Assembly: GCF_001421325.1 (NCBI RefSeq)
Contig: NZ_LMJY01000018.1
Span: 1-64,000, forward strand
DNA length: 64,000 nt
Reading direction: 5' to 3'
From: Novosphingobium sp. Leaf2
GTDB lineage: Bacteria; Pseudomonadota; Alphaproteobacteria; Sphingomonadales; Sphingomonadaceae
In this document: positions 29,423 through 38,590 of the stretch, piece by piece
Layout of the letters: each line of letters opens with the position of its first letter
How positions within the stretch are numbered: the stretch's first letter is position 1
Position numbers and translations under genes: made by a program
The notes under the pieces: generated by a model
What the model was told of the DNA's origin: nothing
The model's database searches: none
What the model saw: the letters and a program-made list of their open reading frames with translations, nothing else

Positions 29423-31075
29423 TTACATGTTCGGGTAATTGGGTCCACCACCACCTTCGGGCGCGGTCCACACGATCTGCTGGCCCGGATCCTTGATGTC
29501 GCACGTCTTGCAGTGGACGCAGTTTTGCGCGTTGATCTGGAAGCGCGCCTCGCCCGTGCCGTCGTTCATCACGTATTCGTAGACCCCCGCCGGGCAATAG
29601 CGGGTGGACGGACCGGCATAGACCGGCAGTTCCACACGGGTGGGATACGTGGGATCCTTCAGCTTGAGGTGGACCGGCTGGTCCTCCTCATGATTGGTGA
29701 AAGAATAGGACACGCTGGTCAGCCGGTCGAAGCTGATAACGCCATCGGGCTTGGGATAGGCGATCGGGCGATACAGGTCGGCGCGCCCGGTGGCGTCACT
29801 GTCGCGGTGATGCTTCATCGGCTTGGCGATGCCAAAGCCGAACAGCGTGCGCAGCCACATGTCGGCGCCGGCCAGGATCGTGCCCAGTTCGCCGCCCCAC
29901 TTGGCCACCAGTGGCTCCGCGTTCTGGACCAGCTTCAGTTCCTTTGCGATCCAGCTGGCGCGCACCGCATCGTCGTAGTCCTGCAGCGTATCGTGCGCGC
30001 GGTCCGCCTTGATCGCGGCGGCGATGGCTTCAGCCGCCAGCATGCCGCTTTTCATCGCGGTGTGGGTGCCCTTGATGCGCGGCACGTTGACGAAACCGGC
30101 GGAGCAACCCGCCAGCACGCCGCCGGGGAACGCCAGTTGCGGTACGGACTGCCAGCCGCCTTCGTTGATGACGCGCGCGCCGTAAGCCACCCGCTTGCCA
30201 CCTTCCAGGATCGCGCGGATTTCCGGGTGCTGCTTCCAGCGCTGGAATTCCTCGAATGGGTAAAGGTAGGGGTTCTTGTAATCCAGTGCGGCCACGAAGC
30301 CGAGCGCAACCTGGTTGTTGGCCTGGTGATACAGGAAGCCGCCGCCCCACGCGTCGTTTTCGCTCAGCGGCCAGCCTTGCGTGTGGATGACCCGGCCCGG
30401 CACGTGCTTGTCCGCCGGAATGTCCCACAATTCCTTCATGCCCAGCCCGTAGACCTGCGGTTCGCAGTTCGCCTCAAGGTCGAACTTGGCCTTAAGGCGC
30501 TTGGTCAGGTGGCCGCGCGCGCCTTCGCAGAATACGGTGTACTTGCCCGTCAGGTTCATGCCCGGCTGGAAATCGCCTTTGGGATTGCCTTCCCGGTCAA
30601 CCCCCATGTCGCCGGTCTGCACGCCGATCACCGCGCCGGCATCGTCGTACAGAACCTCCGCAGCCGGGAAGCCGGGGAAGATTTCGATCTCCAGCGCTTC
30701 GGCCTGCTCGGCAAGCCAGCGGCACAAGTTGCCCAGAGAACCTGTGTAATTGCCGTGGTTGGACATGAAACGCGGCTGGATCAGGTGCGGCAGCGCGAAC
30801 TTGCCCTTCTTGGTCAGGTGCCAGTGCCAGTTGTCCGTCACCGGAACGTCGGCCAGCGGGCATCCATCTTCGCGCCAGGTGGGCAGCAGTTCGTCAAGCG
30901 CCTTGGGATCGATGGTCGCGCCCGATAGAATGTGCGCGCCGATCTCGGAGCCTTTTTCCAGCACGCAGACCTGGAGTTCGGGGTCCACCTGCTTGAGGCG
31001 GATGGCGGTTGCCAGCCCTGCCGGTCCACCGCCAACGACGACGACGTCGTAAGGCATCTCTTCGCGTTCGATCAT
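29423..31075 (-). CDS. Electron transfer flavoprotein-ubiquinone oxidoreductase
   Basis: ETF-QO passes electrons from ETF, reduced by acyl-CoA dehydrogenases, to ubiquinone at the inner membrane. The protein is 550 aa. The FAD-binding N-terminus is YDVVVVGGGPAGLATAIRL. The C-terminal ferredoxin domain has CPAGVYEYV and NCVHCKTCDIKDPGQQIVWT, four cysteines for a 4Fe-4S cluster, and ends GGGGPNYPNM, the usual terminus. It heads an operon with ispE. A degenerate copy of the TTTAATCG/CGATTAAA palindrome lies 23-44 nt upstream, hinting at control with catabolic genes. Confidence 0.95.
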   Translation of the reverse strand: MIEREEMPYDVVVVGGGPAGLATAIRLKQVDPELQVCVLEKGSEIGAHILSGATIDPKALDELLPTWREDGCPLADVPVTDNWHWHLTKKGKFALPHLIQPRFMSNHGNYTGSLGNLCRWLAEQAEALEIEIFPGFPAAEVLYDDAGAVIGVQTGDMGVDREGNPKGDFQPGMNLTGKYTVFCEGARGHLTKRLKAKFDLEANCEPQVYGLGMKELWDIPADKHVPGRVIHTQGWPLSENDAWGGGFLYHQANNQVALGFVAALDYKNPYLYPFEEFQRWKQHPEIRAILEGGKRVAYGARVINEGGWQSVPQLAFPGGVLAGCSAGFVNVPRIKGTHTAMKSGMLAAEAIAAAIKADRAHDTLQDYDDAVRASWIAKELKLVQNAEPLVAKWGGELGTILAGADMWLRTLFGFGIAKPMKHHRDSDATGRADLYRPIAYPKPDGVISFDRLTSVSYSFTNHEEDQPVHLKLKDPTYPTRVELPVYAGPSTRYCPAGVYEYVMNDGTGEARFQINAQNCVHCKTCDIKDPGQQIVWTAPEGGGGPNYPNM

Positions 31076-31097
31076 GGCAGCCCCGTGTTTTTATTGT

Positions 31098-31119
31098 GCG
31101 TTAGTCGCTCGATTAAATC
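31098..31119. promoter_or_regulatory. Operator-like site TTAGTCG-CT-CGATTAAA upstream of ETF-QO
   Basis: Imperfect palindrome with the same 7- and 8-base half-site cores and the same 2-nt spacer as the perfect site at 57475-57496. It lies 23-44 nt before the ETF-QO start codon. See the finding on the shared motif. Confidence 0.45.
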
Positions 31120-31165
31120 TGCAAATGCCTTGATTGCTAAGGCGCGGCAGGTCAAGACCCGCGCA

Positions 31166-31915
31166 ATGGATCAGCGGCCAAATACGCCTTTTCTGGACGA
31201 TGTAACAGGTGCGCTGGACTGGTGGCGCAGCGCCGGGGTGGACTGCGACTACCTGGACGAGCCGGTCACATGGCTGGCGTCGGCAGAGCCCGAGGCGGCG
31301 GCAGTCCCTCTGCCATCGCCTCGAACGGCGCCTGCCGATGTGATCCCGGCGCCTGCAGAAGCGAAGATCGATCCCGCTTCCCTTCCTGCAGATCTTGCCG
31401 CCTTCACGCCGTGGTGGCTGACAGAGCCGCTGTTGTGCGAAGGTGGCCCCGCCGCGCGCGTCGCGCCGCAAGGCCAAGCGGGCGCCGATTTGATGGTGGT
31501 GGTCGAGGAACCCGAAGCCGGGGACACCGAAACGCTACTGGCCGGTCCACACGGCAAGCTACTCGATGCCATGCTCACTGCCTTCGGGACCAGCCGCGAT
31601 GCGATCTACCTGGCCAGTGCCCTGCCCCGCCACACCCCCGGCGCGGACTGGCGCGCTATGGTGGCAAAAGGAATCGGCCAGGTGCTTGCCCGTCACATCG
31701 AATTGGCGGCTCCGAAACGCGTCATGATCCTCGGTGGCAACGTCCTGCCGCTCCTTGGCCACGAATCACCGCATCGCCCTGCCGTTTTACGAAGTTTAAA
31801 CCATGAGGGTGGATCGATACCTATGCTCACGGCCTGGGCGCTGCCGGCTCTGCTCGCCCAACCGCGCGCAAAGCCGGTTTTGTGGAAGGCCTGGCTGGAG
31901 TGGACCGCTGACTGA
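31166..31915 (+). CDS. Uracil-DNA glycosylase-fold protein, probably divergent
   Basis: A 249-aa protein whose second half follows the UDG superfamily fold (LMVVVEEPEAGDTETLLAGPHGKLLDAML, then IYLASALPRHTPG, RVMILGGNVLPLL). Its first 90 residues are alanine/proline-rich. It lacks the GEGPG-type catalytic loop (VEEPEAG instead) and has only two cysteines, so no 4Fe-4S cluster of family 4 is possible. The HPA-type C-terminal loop reads TAWALPALL, without the histidine. Activity as a uracil glycosylase is therefore doubtful. ATG 31166 is chosen; the open frame upstream overlaps ETF-QO. It is 14 nt from the lytic transglycosylase gene. Confidence 0.65.
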   Translation: MDQRPNTPFLDDVTGALDWWRSAGVDCDYLDEPVTWLASAEPEAAAVPLPSPRTAPADVIPAPAEAKIDPASLPADLAAFTPWWLTEPLLCEGGPAARVAPQGQAGADLMVVVEEPEAGDTETLLAGPHGKLLDAMLTAFGTSRDAIYLASALPRHTPGADWRAMVAKGIGQVLARHIELAAPKRVMILGGNVLPLLGHESPHRPAVLRSLNHEGGSIPMLTAWALPALLAQPRAKPVLWKAWLEWTAD

Positions 31916-31929
31916 CGTGCGGACCTTCG

Positions 31930-33762
31930 GTGATGGGGTACACGCGGTATCGCGCAAGGATTTGGGGACAAGACTTGAGGACAATTGCCAGGGTGGGTTT
32001 AACGGTGGGCGCCTGTCTTGCCGCTACCGTTTGCAGTGCACCGGCCTTCGCCAACAGCGCCGCCGTCGATTATTTCCGCAGCCGGGCCGATCGCACCGCC
32101 GTGCCCACCCTGCTCAGCCAGGACGAGCGCGCGTACTACAAGCAGGTGTTCCAGGCGATCGACGCCAAGGACTGGGCCACCGTTCAAAAGATGCTGGCGG
32201 ACCGGCCCGACGGCCCACTGCACCAGCAGGCCCGCGCCGAATATTACCTGGCTTCCGGCTCGCCGAAGATTCAGCTGGCCGATCTGCAAAACTGGCTGGC
32301 GCAAGGGGCCGAACTGCCGGGTGCGGATCAGATCAGCCGCCTGGCGCAAAAGCGCGGCGCCACCAGCGTGCCCCAACTGCCGGCCGAGCAAAGCTTCGCC
32401 CGCCTGCCCTCGATGTCCAAGCGCGTGCGCCCTGCCTCGATTGACGACGGTACGATGCCCGCCGCGATATCCGCCGGCATCAACGATCGCATCAAGAATG
32501 ACGATCCGATGGGCGCGCGGCTGCTGCTGGACGGGATCGACGCGAACCTCAGCCCCTCGTCACAGGCCGAATGGCGCCAGAAGGTGGCCTGGAGCTTCTA
32601 TATCGAGAACCAGGACGCGCAGGCCTATCAGATGGCGCAGATCGCCGCCTTGGGTCAGGGGCCGTGGGTCGGCGAAGCCTGGTGGACCGCCGGCCTTGCT
32701 GCCTGGCGGCTGGGCGATTGCGACGGGGCGTCCGATGCCTTCACCAAGGCAGCGCGTGCGTCTGAAAACGCAGAGCTGACCAGCGCTGCGCATTACTGGA
32801 ACAGCCGCGCGCTGGTGCGCTGCCGTAAGCCCGAACAGGCGGGCGCCGCGCTGCGCCTTGCGGCTGCGCGCGATGAAACGCTGTATGGCATGCTGGCCGC
32901 CGAACAACTGGGCCTGAAGCTGTCCGAGCAGCACGCCGGGGCTGACTTCACGCAGGCGGATTGGCAGCAGCTGCGCGCCAGCACCAACGTGCGCACTGCC
33001 GTGGAACTGGCGGAAATCGGTGAGGACGGGCTGGCGGACGAAGTGCTGCGCCATCAGGCGCGCATCGGCGATGCCTCGCAATATGCACCGCTGACCCGCC
33101 TCGCCCGCGATCTCGGCCTGCCCGGCACGCAGCTGTGGATGGCCTACAACGCGCCTTATGGTGGCCGGCCGGAGCCCGCATCGCGCTTCCCTACGCCCAA
33201 GTGGACCCCGGTTGGCGGCTGGAAGGTGGACCCCGCGCTGGTCTATGCCCACGCCCTGCAGGAATCGGTGTTCCGCGCCACGGTCGTCAGCCCTGCCGGT
33301 GCGCGCGGGCTGATGCAGATCATGCCCGCCGCCGCGCAGGACCATGCTGGCGCGCTGGGCGTGTCCGGTTCGGCCACCGATCTCAACAACCCGGAAGTGA
33401 ATCTAGCGTTCGGCCAGCGGCATCTGCAGACCCTGCAGGCCGATCCGGGCACGCAAGGGCTGCTGCCCAAGGTTATCGCCGCCTACAACGCCGGCCCGGT
33501 GCCGATCTCGCGCTGGAACGCCGAGATCAACTGCCAGGGCGATCCGCTGCTGTGGATCGAGTCCCTGCCGTACTGGGAAACGCGCGGTTACGTGAACATC
33601 GTCATGCGCAATTACTGGATGTATGAGCGGCAGGCGGGCGGTCCTTCGGAAAGCCGCATGCAGCTGGTGCAGGGTATGTGGCCTACCTTCCCCGGCCTGA
33701 CCGGATCGAAGGGCGTGCGCATTGCCGCAAACGGAGTGAGTGTGCGTGGCAATCGACCCTGA
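31930..33762 (+). CDS. Soluble-type lytic murein transglycosylase (Slt-like)
   Basis: Periplasmic peptidoglycan-cleaving enzyme, 610 aa. A signal peptide is visible (RTIARVGLTVGACLAATVCSAPAFA). A long superhelical domain follows, then a C-terminal SLT domain. This has the catalytic glutamate in ALQESVFRATVVSPAGARG, followed by LMQIMPAAA, LQTLQADP and VIAAYNAGPVPISRW. GTG 31930 or ATG 31933 give a longer leader; TTG 31975 (MRTIARVG) fits a compact signal peptide and may be the true start. Operon with the UDG-like gene before and moaB after, which it overlaps by 17 nt. Confidence 0.88.
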   Translation: MMGYTRYRARIWGQDLRTIARVGLTVGACLAATVCSAPAFANSAAVDYFRSRADRTAVPTLLSQDERAYYKQVFQAIDAKDWATVQKMLADRPDGPLHQQARAEYYLASGSPKIQLADLQNWLAQGAELPGADQISRLAQKRGATSVPQLPAEQSFARLPSMSKRVRPASIDDGTMPAAISAGINDRIKNDDPMGARLLLDGIDANLSPSSQAEWRQKVAWSFYIENQDAQAYQMAQIAALGQGPWVGEAWWTAGLAAWRLGDCDGASDAFTKAARASENAELTSAAHYWNSRALVRCRKPEQAGAALRLAAARDETLYGMLAAEQLGLKLSEQHAGADFTQADWQQLRASTNVRTAVELAEIGEDGLADEVLRHQARIGDASQYAPLTRLARDLGLPGTQLWMAYNAPYGGRPEPASRFPTPKWTPVGGWKVDPALVYAHALQESVFRATVVSPAGARGLMQIMPAAAQDHAGALGVSGSATDLNNPEVNLAFGQRHLQTLQADPGTQGLLPKVIAAYNAGPVPISRWNAEINCQGDPLLWIESLPYWETRGYVNIVMRNYWMYERQAGGPSESRMQLVQGMWPTFPGLTGSKGVRIAANGVSVRGNRP

Positions 33763-34273
33763 GCGGACGTTCAAGCCCATCGCCATCGCGCTGCTGACCG
33801 TTTCCGATACCCGCACTGCCGCCAACGACACGTCGGGCGATATCCTGGCGCAGCGGATCGAAGCGGCGGGCCATCGCCTGGTACGGCGTTCGATCGAGCG
33901 TGACGATGCGGATGCGATCGCCGCGCTGTTCGACACCTGGATCGACGATCCGCACGTGGACGCCATCGTCTCCACCGGCGGCACCGGCCTCACCGGGCGC
34001 GACGTGACGCCTGAGGCGCTGGGCAAGCTGGGCGGGCGCGAGATTCCGGGCTTTGGCGAACTGTTCCGCTGGCTAAGCTACAAGACCATCGGCACGTCCA
34101 CCGTGCAAAGCCGTGCGATGGCGGTGGTGGCGCGCGGCACGTATCTGTTCGCGCTGCCCGGCTCAAACGGCGCGGTGAAGGACGGGTGGGACGGAATCCT
34201 GGCCGAGCAGCTCGACAGCCGCAACCGGCCCTGCAACTTCGTGGAACTGATGCCGCGCCTGCAGGAAGTCTGA
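33746..34273 (+). CDS. moaB: Molybdenum cofactor biosynthesis protein MoaB
   Basis: MogA/MoaB-fold protein that adenylylates molybdopterin, 175 aa. It contains IALLTVSDTRT, the VSTGGTGLTGRDVTPEAL nucleotide-binding motif and FALPGSNGAVKDGWDGIL. GTG 33746 has GGAG nine nt upstream; GTG 33740 is an alternative giving two extra residues. It overlaps the end of the lytic transglycosylase gene. Other moa genes are not in the window. Confidence 0.92.
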   Translation: MAIDPERTFKPIAIALLTVSDTRTAANDTSGDILAQRIEAAGHRLVRRSIERDDADAIAALFDTWIDDPHVDAIVSTGGTGLTGRDVTPEALGKLGGREIPGFGELFRWLSYKTIGTSTVQSRAMAVVARGTYLFALPGSNGAVKDGWDGILAEQLDSRNRPCNFVELMPRLQEV

Positions 34274-34295
34274 CGCCGGCGTAGCCCGGCAGGCA

Positions 34296-35069
34296 TCAAT
34301 TCTGCAGCGAGATGTAACCCAGCTGCGCCGCCTTGAACACGGTCTGGCTGCGGTTGACCGCGTTCAGCTTGGTCGCCGCGTTGTGAATGTGAAATCGCAC
34401 GGTGGCCCGGCTGCGCGACATGATCATGCTGATCTCAAGGTCGGTCTTGCCGATCGCGGCCCAGCGCAGGCACTCCACTTCGCGCTTCGACAGCCGGGTT
34501 TCGGGCGGCAGCGCCTGGGTGCGGCCCATCACCTGCACATACGTGGCGATAAAGGTGCGGGCATAAAGGCCGAACGCGTCCGAATAGATCGCGAATTCCT
34601 CTGACAAGTCGGTCTTTTCGCGGTCCAGCGGATTGAAGCTGACTGCGCCGATCTGCCCGAACGGCAGGTGGACCGGCACGCCGATAGCCGCGCGGGTCAT
34701 CGCCCTGACCTCGAAGTTGCCGATGTCGATCGAAGCGAGATAGGCGTTGGGTTCACGGGTGCGGAACCCCTGCGCGTTGGCCCAGAACGGCTGGCCTTCG
34801 AACCGGCAGGCGGTGGTGAGCGGGCTATCCAGCGCGATGCGCGAATTGCGCCACCACACGCGCTCCTCATCGCCCCAGCCGAACACTTCGGTGGCCAGCA
34901 TCTTGCCGTCGGCATCCACGGGCGTGCGCTTGTCGGCGATGTCGTGCGCGGGGGCGACGCGCATGCCGCAATCCATGGCGATGCGATGCAGCGCCTCGGC
35001 AGCGGGCCGGATCCCTTCCGGCGACGTCACGCGCACAGCGTCGATCTTATCCTGGGATAGCAGCTGCAT
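34296..35069 (-). CDS. LuxR family regulator with autoinducer-binding domain (LuxR solo)
   Basis: A 257-aa regulator. Residues 20-175 resemble the autoinducer/ligand-binding domain (VWWRNSRIALDSPLTTACRFEGQPFW, with conserved W, D, P and W positions). The C-terminal LuxR HTH is LSKREVECLRWAAIGKTDLE through MSRSRATVRFHIHNAATKLN. No luxI synthase is present in the window, so it is a solo that may sense an exogenous or catabolic ligand. ATG 35069 follows AGAGGAA. Divergent from the acyl-CoA dehydrogenase gene across 147 nt, so it probably controls that gene or the adjacent catabolic genes. Confidence 0.88.
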   Translation of the reverse strand: MQLLSQDKIDAVRVTSPEGIRPAAEALHRIAMDCGMRVAPAHDIADKRTPVDADGKMLATEVFGWGDEERVWWRNSRIALDSPLTTACRFEGQPFWANAQGFRTREPNAYLASIDIGNFEVRAMTRAAIGVPVHLPFGQIGAVSFNPLDREKTDLSEEFAIYSDAFGLYARTFIATYVQVMGRTQALPPETRLSKREVECLRWAAIGKTDLEISMIMSRSRATVRFHIHNAATKLNAVNRSQTVFKAAQLGYISLQN

Positions 35070-35216
35070 CGTATTCCTCTCGCGCACGTCTTAGACTTGT
35101 CGGTCTGACGGCACAATCACCCGCGCCCCGTTTGCCCGGTTTATGTGACTAGCATTTTGCGCAGCGGTAAACCTTGGCCGCCTGGTGATAAGCATGACCG
35201 GAAACGGGAGTGGAAC

Positions 35217-36338
35217 GTGAATTTCGACCTCAGCGAAGACGAGGAAATGCTCAAGGCCCTGGCCGAGCGTTTCGTTACCGACCACTACGACCATGACAGC
35301 CGCCGGGCGTTCCTGGCCGAACCGACAGGGTTTTCGGCGGCCAACTGGGCGCTGCTGGGCGAACTGGGATTGATTGCAGCGCCTTTTCCCGAAGACATGG
35401 GCGGGCTGGATCTGGACGCAACCGGCATCGCCACCGTGTTCGAGGCGCTGGGCCGCGGGCTGGTGGTGGAGCCCCTGGCCGAAGCCGCCGTGCTGGCCGG
35501 GCGGATTTTCGCGGCTGCCGCGCCGCAAGAATTGCGCGATGCCTGGGCCGATGCCCTGGTCTCCGGCGAGAAGCGGCTTGCCTTGGCGCACGCCGAAGCG
35601 CGCGGACGCGGCGGCTTGCCGTGGATCGAAACGCGCGCCGTGCAAAGCGGCGATGGCTGGACGCTGAGAGGCGCCAAGCCCTATTGCGCAGCCGGCGCCG
35701 GCGCGGACGGCTATATCGTCTCGGCCCGTCTGGAGGGTGAGCCGGGCGATGCGGCAGGGGTCGCGCTGTTCCTCGTTACCGCCGATGCGCCGGGCCTAAC
35801 CGCCCGCGAATGGCATATGGCCGATGGCAGCGTGGCGGTAACGCTTCAACTGGACGGCGTTGCGGTGCCGGCGAACTGCCGGCTGGAAGGCGACGGGTTC
35901 GCCCATGTCGCATCGGCGCAAGTCATGGCCACGCTGGCCCGCTGCGCCGAGGCGCTGGGCATCATGGAGCGCATGTTCGCCGACACGATCGACTATTTGC
36001 GCACCCGTACCCAGTTCGGTGCGCCGCTGGGTTCCTTCCAGGCCATCCAGCACCGCATGGTGGCGCAGTATGCCGTGATCGAACAGAGCCGCGCTCTGCT
36101 GAACCTGGCGCTGGTGTCCTGGCAGAGCGACGACTTTGCCAACGCGGTCCACGGTGTGCGGGCGTTCATCGCGCCGGCGTGCGTGGAACTGGGGCATGAA
36201 ATGATCCAGTTCCACGGCGGCATGGGCGTGACTGACGAACTGGCCGTCGGCGGCGGCCACAAGCGCCTGCTCGTGTTGTCACGCTGGCCCGAAGACCCGC
36301 TGGCGGCGCTGGATCGCTACGCCGGAGTGCTGCACTGA
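35217..36338 (+). CDS. Acyl-CoA dehydrogenase family protein
   Basis: FAD-dependent alpha,beta-desaturase of acyl-CoA, 373 aa. It starts VNFDLSEDEEMLKALAERF at GTG 35217, preceded by GGGAG. The fold is recognised from WALLGELGLIAAPFPEDMGG, the RTRTQFGAPLGSFQAIQHR FAD/substrate helix and the C-terminal EMIQFHGGMGVTDEL. The length is like the short subunits that form alpha2beta2 acyl-CoA dehydrogenases in steroid and dicarboxylate degradation, but no partner gene is adjacent. Electrons would go through ETF to the ETF-QO encoded 4 kb upstream. Confidence 0.9.
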   Translation: MNFDLSEDEEMLKALAERFVTDHYDHDSRRAFLAEPTGFSAANWALLGELGLIAAPFPEDMGGLDLDATGIATVFEALGRGLVVEPLAEAAVLAGRIFAAAAPQELRDAWADALVSGEKRLALAHAEARGRGGLPWIETRAVQSGDGWTLRGAKPYCAAGAGADGYIVSARLEGEPGDAAGVALFLVTADAPGLTAREWHMADGSVAVTLQLDGVAVPANCRLEGDGFAHVASAQVMATLARCAEALGIMERMFADTIDYLRTRTQFGAPLGSFQAIQHRMVAQYAVIEQSRALLNLALVSWQSDDFANAVHGVRAFIAPACVELGHEMIQFHGGMGVTDELAVGGGHKRLLVLSRWPEDPLAALDRYAGVLH

Positions 36339-36349
36339 TCGCTACCTGT

Positions 36350-36377
36350 GAGGGGGAGCGATCGGTGTCGCTCCCTC
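36350..36377. terminator. Hairpin between convergent ACAD and ThuA genes
   Basis: GAGGGGGAGCGA (36350-36361) pairs with TCGCTCCCTC (36368-36377) with one bulge, around a 6-nt loop. There is no T-run. It overlaps the ThuA gene stop. It may limit read-through in both directions. Confidence 0.4.
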
Positions 36378-37152
36378 AACGCTCCCGCTGCTTGAGCCAG
36401 CCTATCCCGCGCTCCAGCAGTTCGTAGAACACCGGCAGGTCCCACGCGCAGCGATCCACTGTGGGCCACCAGTCCAGCATCGGCTGCAGATCGTAATGCC
36501 CGCGGCAATGGCCCAGCGTGTTGTACAGCACGCCACCTTTGCCGTGGTCCTTCAGGTACATTACCGGGTGCGTTCCCGGCGCAGCGGCAGCCTCGACGAA
36601 ACCGGTGCCCGGCTCGGAACATTCCGTTTCCAGCAGGACATGCAAGCGCCCGTGCGTCTCCAGATGATACAGCTCGTCCGTCGTCTCGAACGGCGCGATC
36701 CCGGCCACCAGCGGATGGTCCGGATCGGCGACCGTCACCGTGTACGGCGCGATCGGCGGGTGCGAGATGAACTGCGATCCCACCATGTCCATGAACAGCG
36801 GTGCCCAGCGCGGCGCGTCCCACAGCCCCGCATCGGGTCCGTCTGCCAGCAGGCGCAGCACGGAGTTGGTGCCGTGCAGCGCGTACCAGCGCCCGCCTGC
36901 CGCCAGCCAGTCCCGCAAAGCTTCCTGCGCGGTCAGCGAGGGGGTGACGTCACACGTGTAGGTTATCAGAATATCGGCGCTGCGAATCGCCTCGATGTTC
37001 TCGTAATCCTCGAACACGCGGGTACGCACAGCCAGGTCCTTCGCCAGCAGTTTGAGCAGTTCGAGCCGGGCGAAGTCCATATCGTGCCACACACCGCCGC
37101 ATATCAGCACACAGTCTATGCGGGGCGGGTGCGTCTGATCGGTTTCAGCCAA
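36376..37152 (-). CDS. ThuA-like domain protein
   Basis: A 258-aa protein with the ThuA/glutamine-amidotransferase-like fold. CVLICGGVWHDMDFARLELL (residues about 12-31) is followed by ADILITYTCDVTPSLT, the GGRWYALHGTNSV loop, LADPDHPLVAGI-type PDHPLVAGIAPFE, and DHGKGGVLYNTLGH near the end. The family was first linked to trehalose utilisation and often sits beside sugar or cyclitol oxidation genes; no fixed reaction is known. The TTG at 37152 has GAAGGAGG upstream and lies only 4 nt after the Rieske oxygenase stop, so the two are one operon. Confidence 0.85.
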   Translation of the reverse strand: MAETDQTHPPRIDCVLICGGVWHDMDFARLELLKLLAKDLAVRTRVFEDYENIEAIRSADILITYTCDVTPSLTAQEALRDWLAAGGRWYALHGTNSVLRLLADGPDAGLWDAPRWAPLFMDMVGSQFISHPPIAPYTVTVADPDHPLVAGIAPFETTDELYHLETHGRLHVLLETECSEPGTGFVEAAAAPGTHPVMYLKDHGKGGVLYNTLGHCRGHYDLQPMLDWWPTVDRCAWDLPVFYELLERGIGWLKQRER

Positions 37153-37156
37153 GGCC

Positions 37157-38590
37157 TCAGTCCTCCTTCCAGCCGCCAAGTTCGCCGTTGATGTATTTCA
37201 TCAGCGTATCCTGGAACTGGCGGATGCGGATTTCCTGATAATTGCCCAGGTTGATCCGCCCGGTCTTGGAAGCATGCAGGCCTTGCTGCACGTATGGCAG
37301 GTTATCCATGTCCTGTTCGAACACGTCGCCCAGGATGCCCAGTTCCGGCGCTTCGGTCCACTTCTGGTCAAGCGTCAGGAACTTGAGCGGGGCGCCGCGC
37401 GGGATCGGCTCGCCTTTGGGGATACGGGCAAGAATGCGCACTTCCATGATACAAGTGTCCGGCGTCTTGCCCGGCAGCCAGTTGTAGACGATGTTGGGCA
37501 TGAAGCCGCCCCACGGCCCGAAATTGGGGAACACGTTGTAGACCAGCGCGTCGAGCAGTTCGGCATCGGTGGCGTCTTCGTGGTCGTAGCCCGTGCTTTG
37601 CGTGTAAGCCTGACGCATCGCCGCCCCTAGCGCTTCGCGGGCGGTCATGCCTTCGGGCACTTTGACCGCCATCGGGTTGTCACGCGCGGCCTCTTCGTAA
37701 TTGTCAGCAGAGCGGCCGTTATATTTGATGAACTCGTCAACGATCCACTGCTGGCCCTGCCCCTCCTGGATGTGCGGGCTCATCACCCCGAACGGCACCA
37801 GGTTGACGTTCACATTGTCGCCCCAGGTCCAATAGGCGGCGTTCGAATCGCCCGTGAAAGGTAGAAGCTGCGGATGCGTGACGATGGTGTGCCAGGCCTC
37901 CATGAAGGCCTCCATCACCACCTTCCAGTTGGCCGGCACTTCCTTGGCGACGCGCATCACGCTGGCGCATTCTTCGTGCCGCCAGCGCTTGAAGTGTTCG
38001 GGCAGCGGGGCAAGGAATTCCTCAAGGGTGGGGCCGCCCTTCTCCTCGCGGATGAAGACGTAGCCGGCCCAGCGGCCCACTTCGGCTTCCGGCAAGTGGA
38101 GGTTCTGTTCCTTCAGGTGGGGAAAGTCCCACTGGCACGGCATCGAATTGAAGCTGCCGTCCTTGTTCCACGCAAAGCCGTGGAAGGGGCACGTGAACGT
38201 ATCGGCGGTGCCTTCGTGGGTGCGCAGCTTGCGGCCGCGATGCAGGCACACGTTGTGCATCGCGCGGATCGTGCCATCGTCCTGCCGGCTTACAAGGTAG
38301 GAGCGGCCTGCGTTTTCATAGACGATGAAGTCGCCAGGCTCGGGCAGATCTTCCTCGCGTCCGACGAACTGCCATACGTACGGCCACATGCGTTCACGCT
38401 CAAGCCGCGCGAAATCCTCGCTGATATAGCGTTCCGCCGGGATCGGGTCGGAGCCGCGATAGGCGTAGCTCTCCTGCGTCAGCATATCGGGAGCGGGGCG
38501 CGAATCCTGGGCCATCAATTCAGCCCAGGTTATGCCCTCGCTGCGATCTTCGCCCAGCGCGGCGGCGACTTGCGGATCGCGATCGGCCAT
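37157..38590 (-). CDS. Rieske non-haem iron oxygenase alpha subunit (A)
   Basis: Aromatic-ring-hydroxylating-type oxygenase, 477 aa. The Rieske domain has CLHRGRKL and CPFHGFAW (Cys-His pairs for the 2Fe-2S cluster). The catalytic domain carries MEAFMEAWHTIVTHPQLLPF, with the two iron-ligand histidines. No beta subunit is adjacent, so it is probably a homo-oligomeric (alpha-only) oxygenase needing a separate ferredoxin and reductase. First gene of an operon with the ThuA-like gene and divergent from an SDR operon across 146 nt. The substrate is unknown. Confidence 0.92.
   Translation of the reverse strand: MADRDPQVAAALGEDRSEGITWAELMAQDSRPAPDMLTQESYAYRGSDPIPAERYISEDFARLERERMWPYVWQFVGREEDLPEPGDFIVYENAGRSYLVSRQDDGTIRAMHNVCLHRGRKLRTHEGTADTFTCPFHGFAWNKDGSFNSMPCQWDFPHLKEQNLHLPEAEVGRWAGYVFIREEKGGPTLEEFLAPLPEHFKRWRHEECASVMRVAKEVPANWKVVMEAFMEAWHTIVTHPQLLPFTGDSNAAYWTWGDNVNVNLVPFGVMSPHIQEGQGQQWIVDEFIKYNGRSADNYEEAARDNPMAVKVPEGMTAREALGAAMRQAYTQSTGYDHEDATDAELLDALVYNVFPNFGPWGGFMPNIVYNWLPGKTPDTCIMEVRILARIPKGEPIPRGAPLKFLTLDQKWTEAPELGILGDVFEQDMDNLPYVQQGLHASKTGRINLGNYQEIRIRQFQDTLMKYINGELGGWKED

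Noticed and set aside
28805..30928. A 707-codon plus-strand frame across two genes.
   Set aside because: Antisense to ispE and ETF-QO, both of which have full family motifs on the minus strand.
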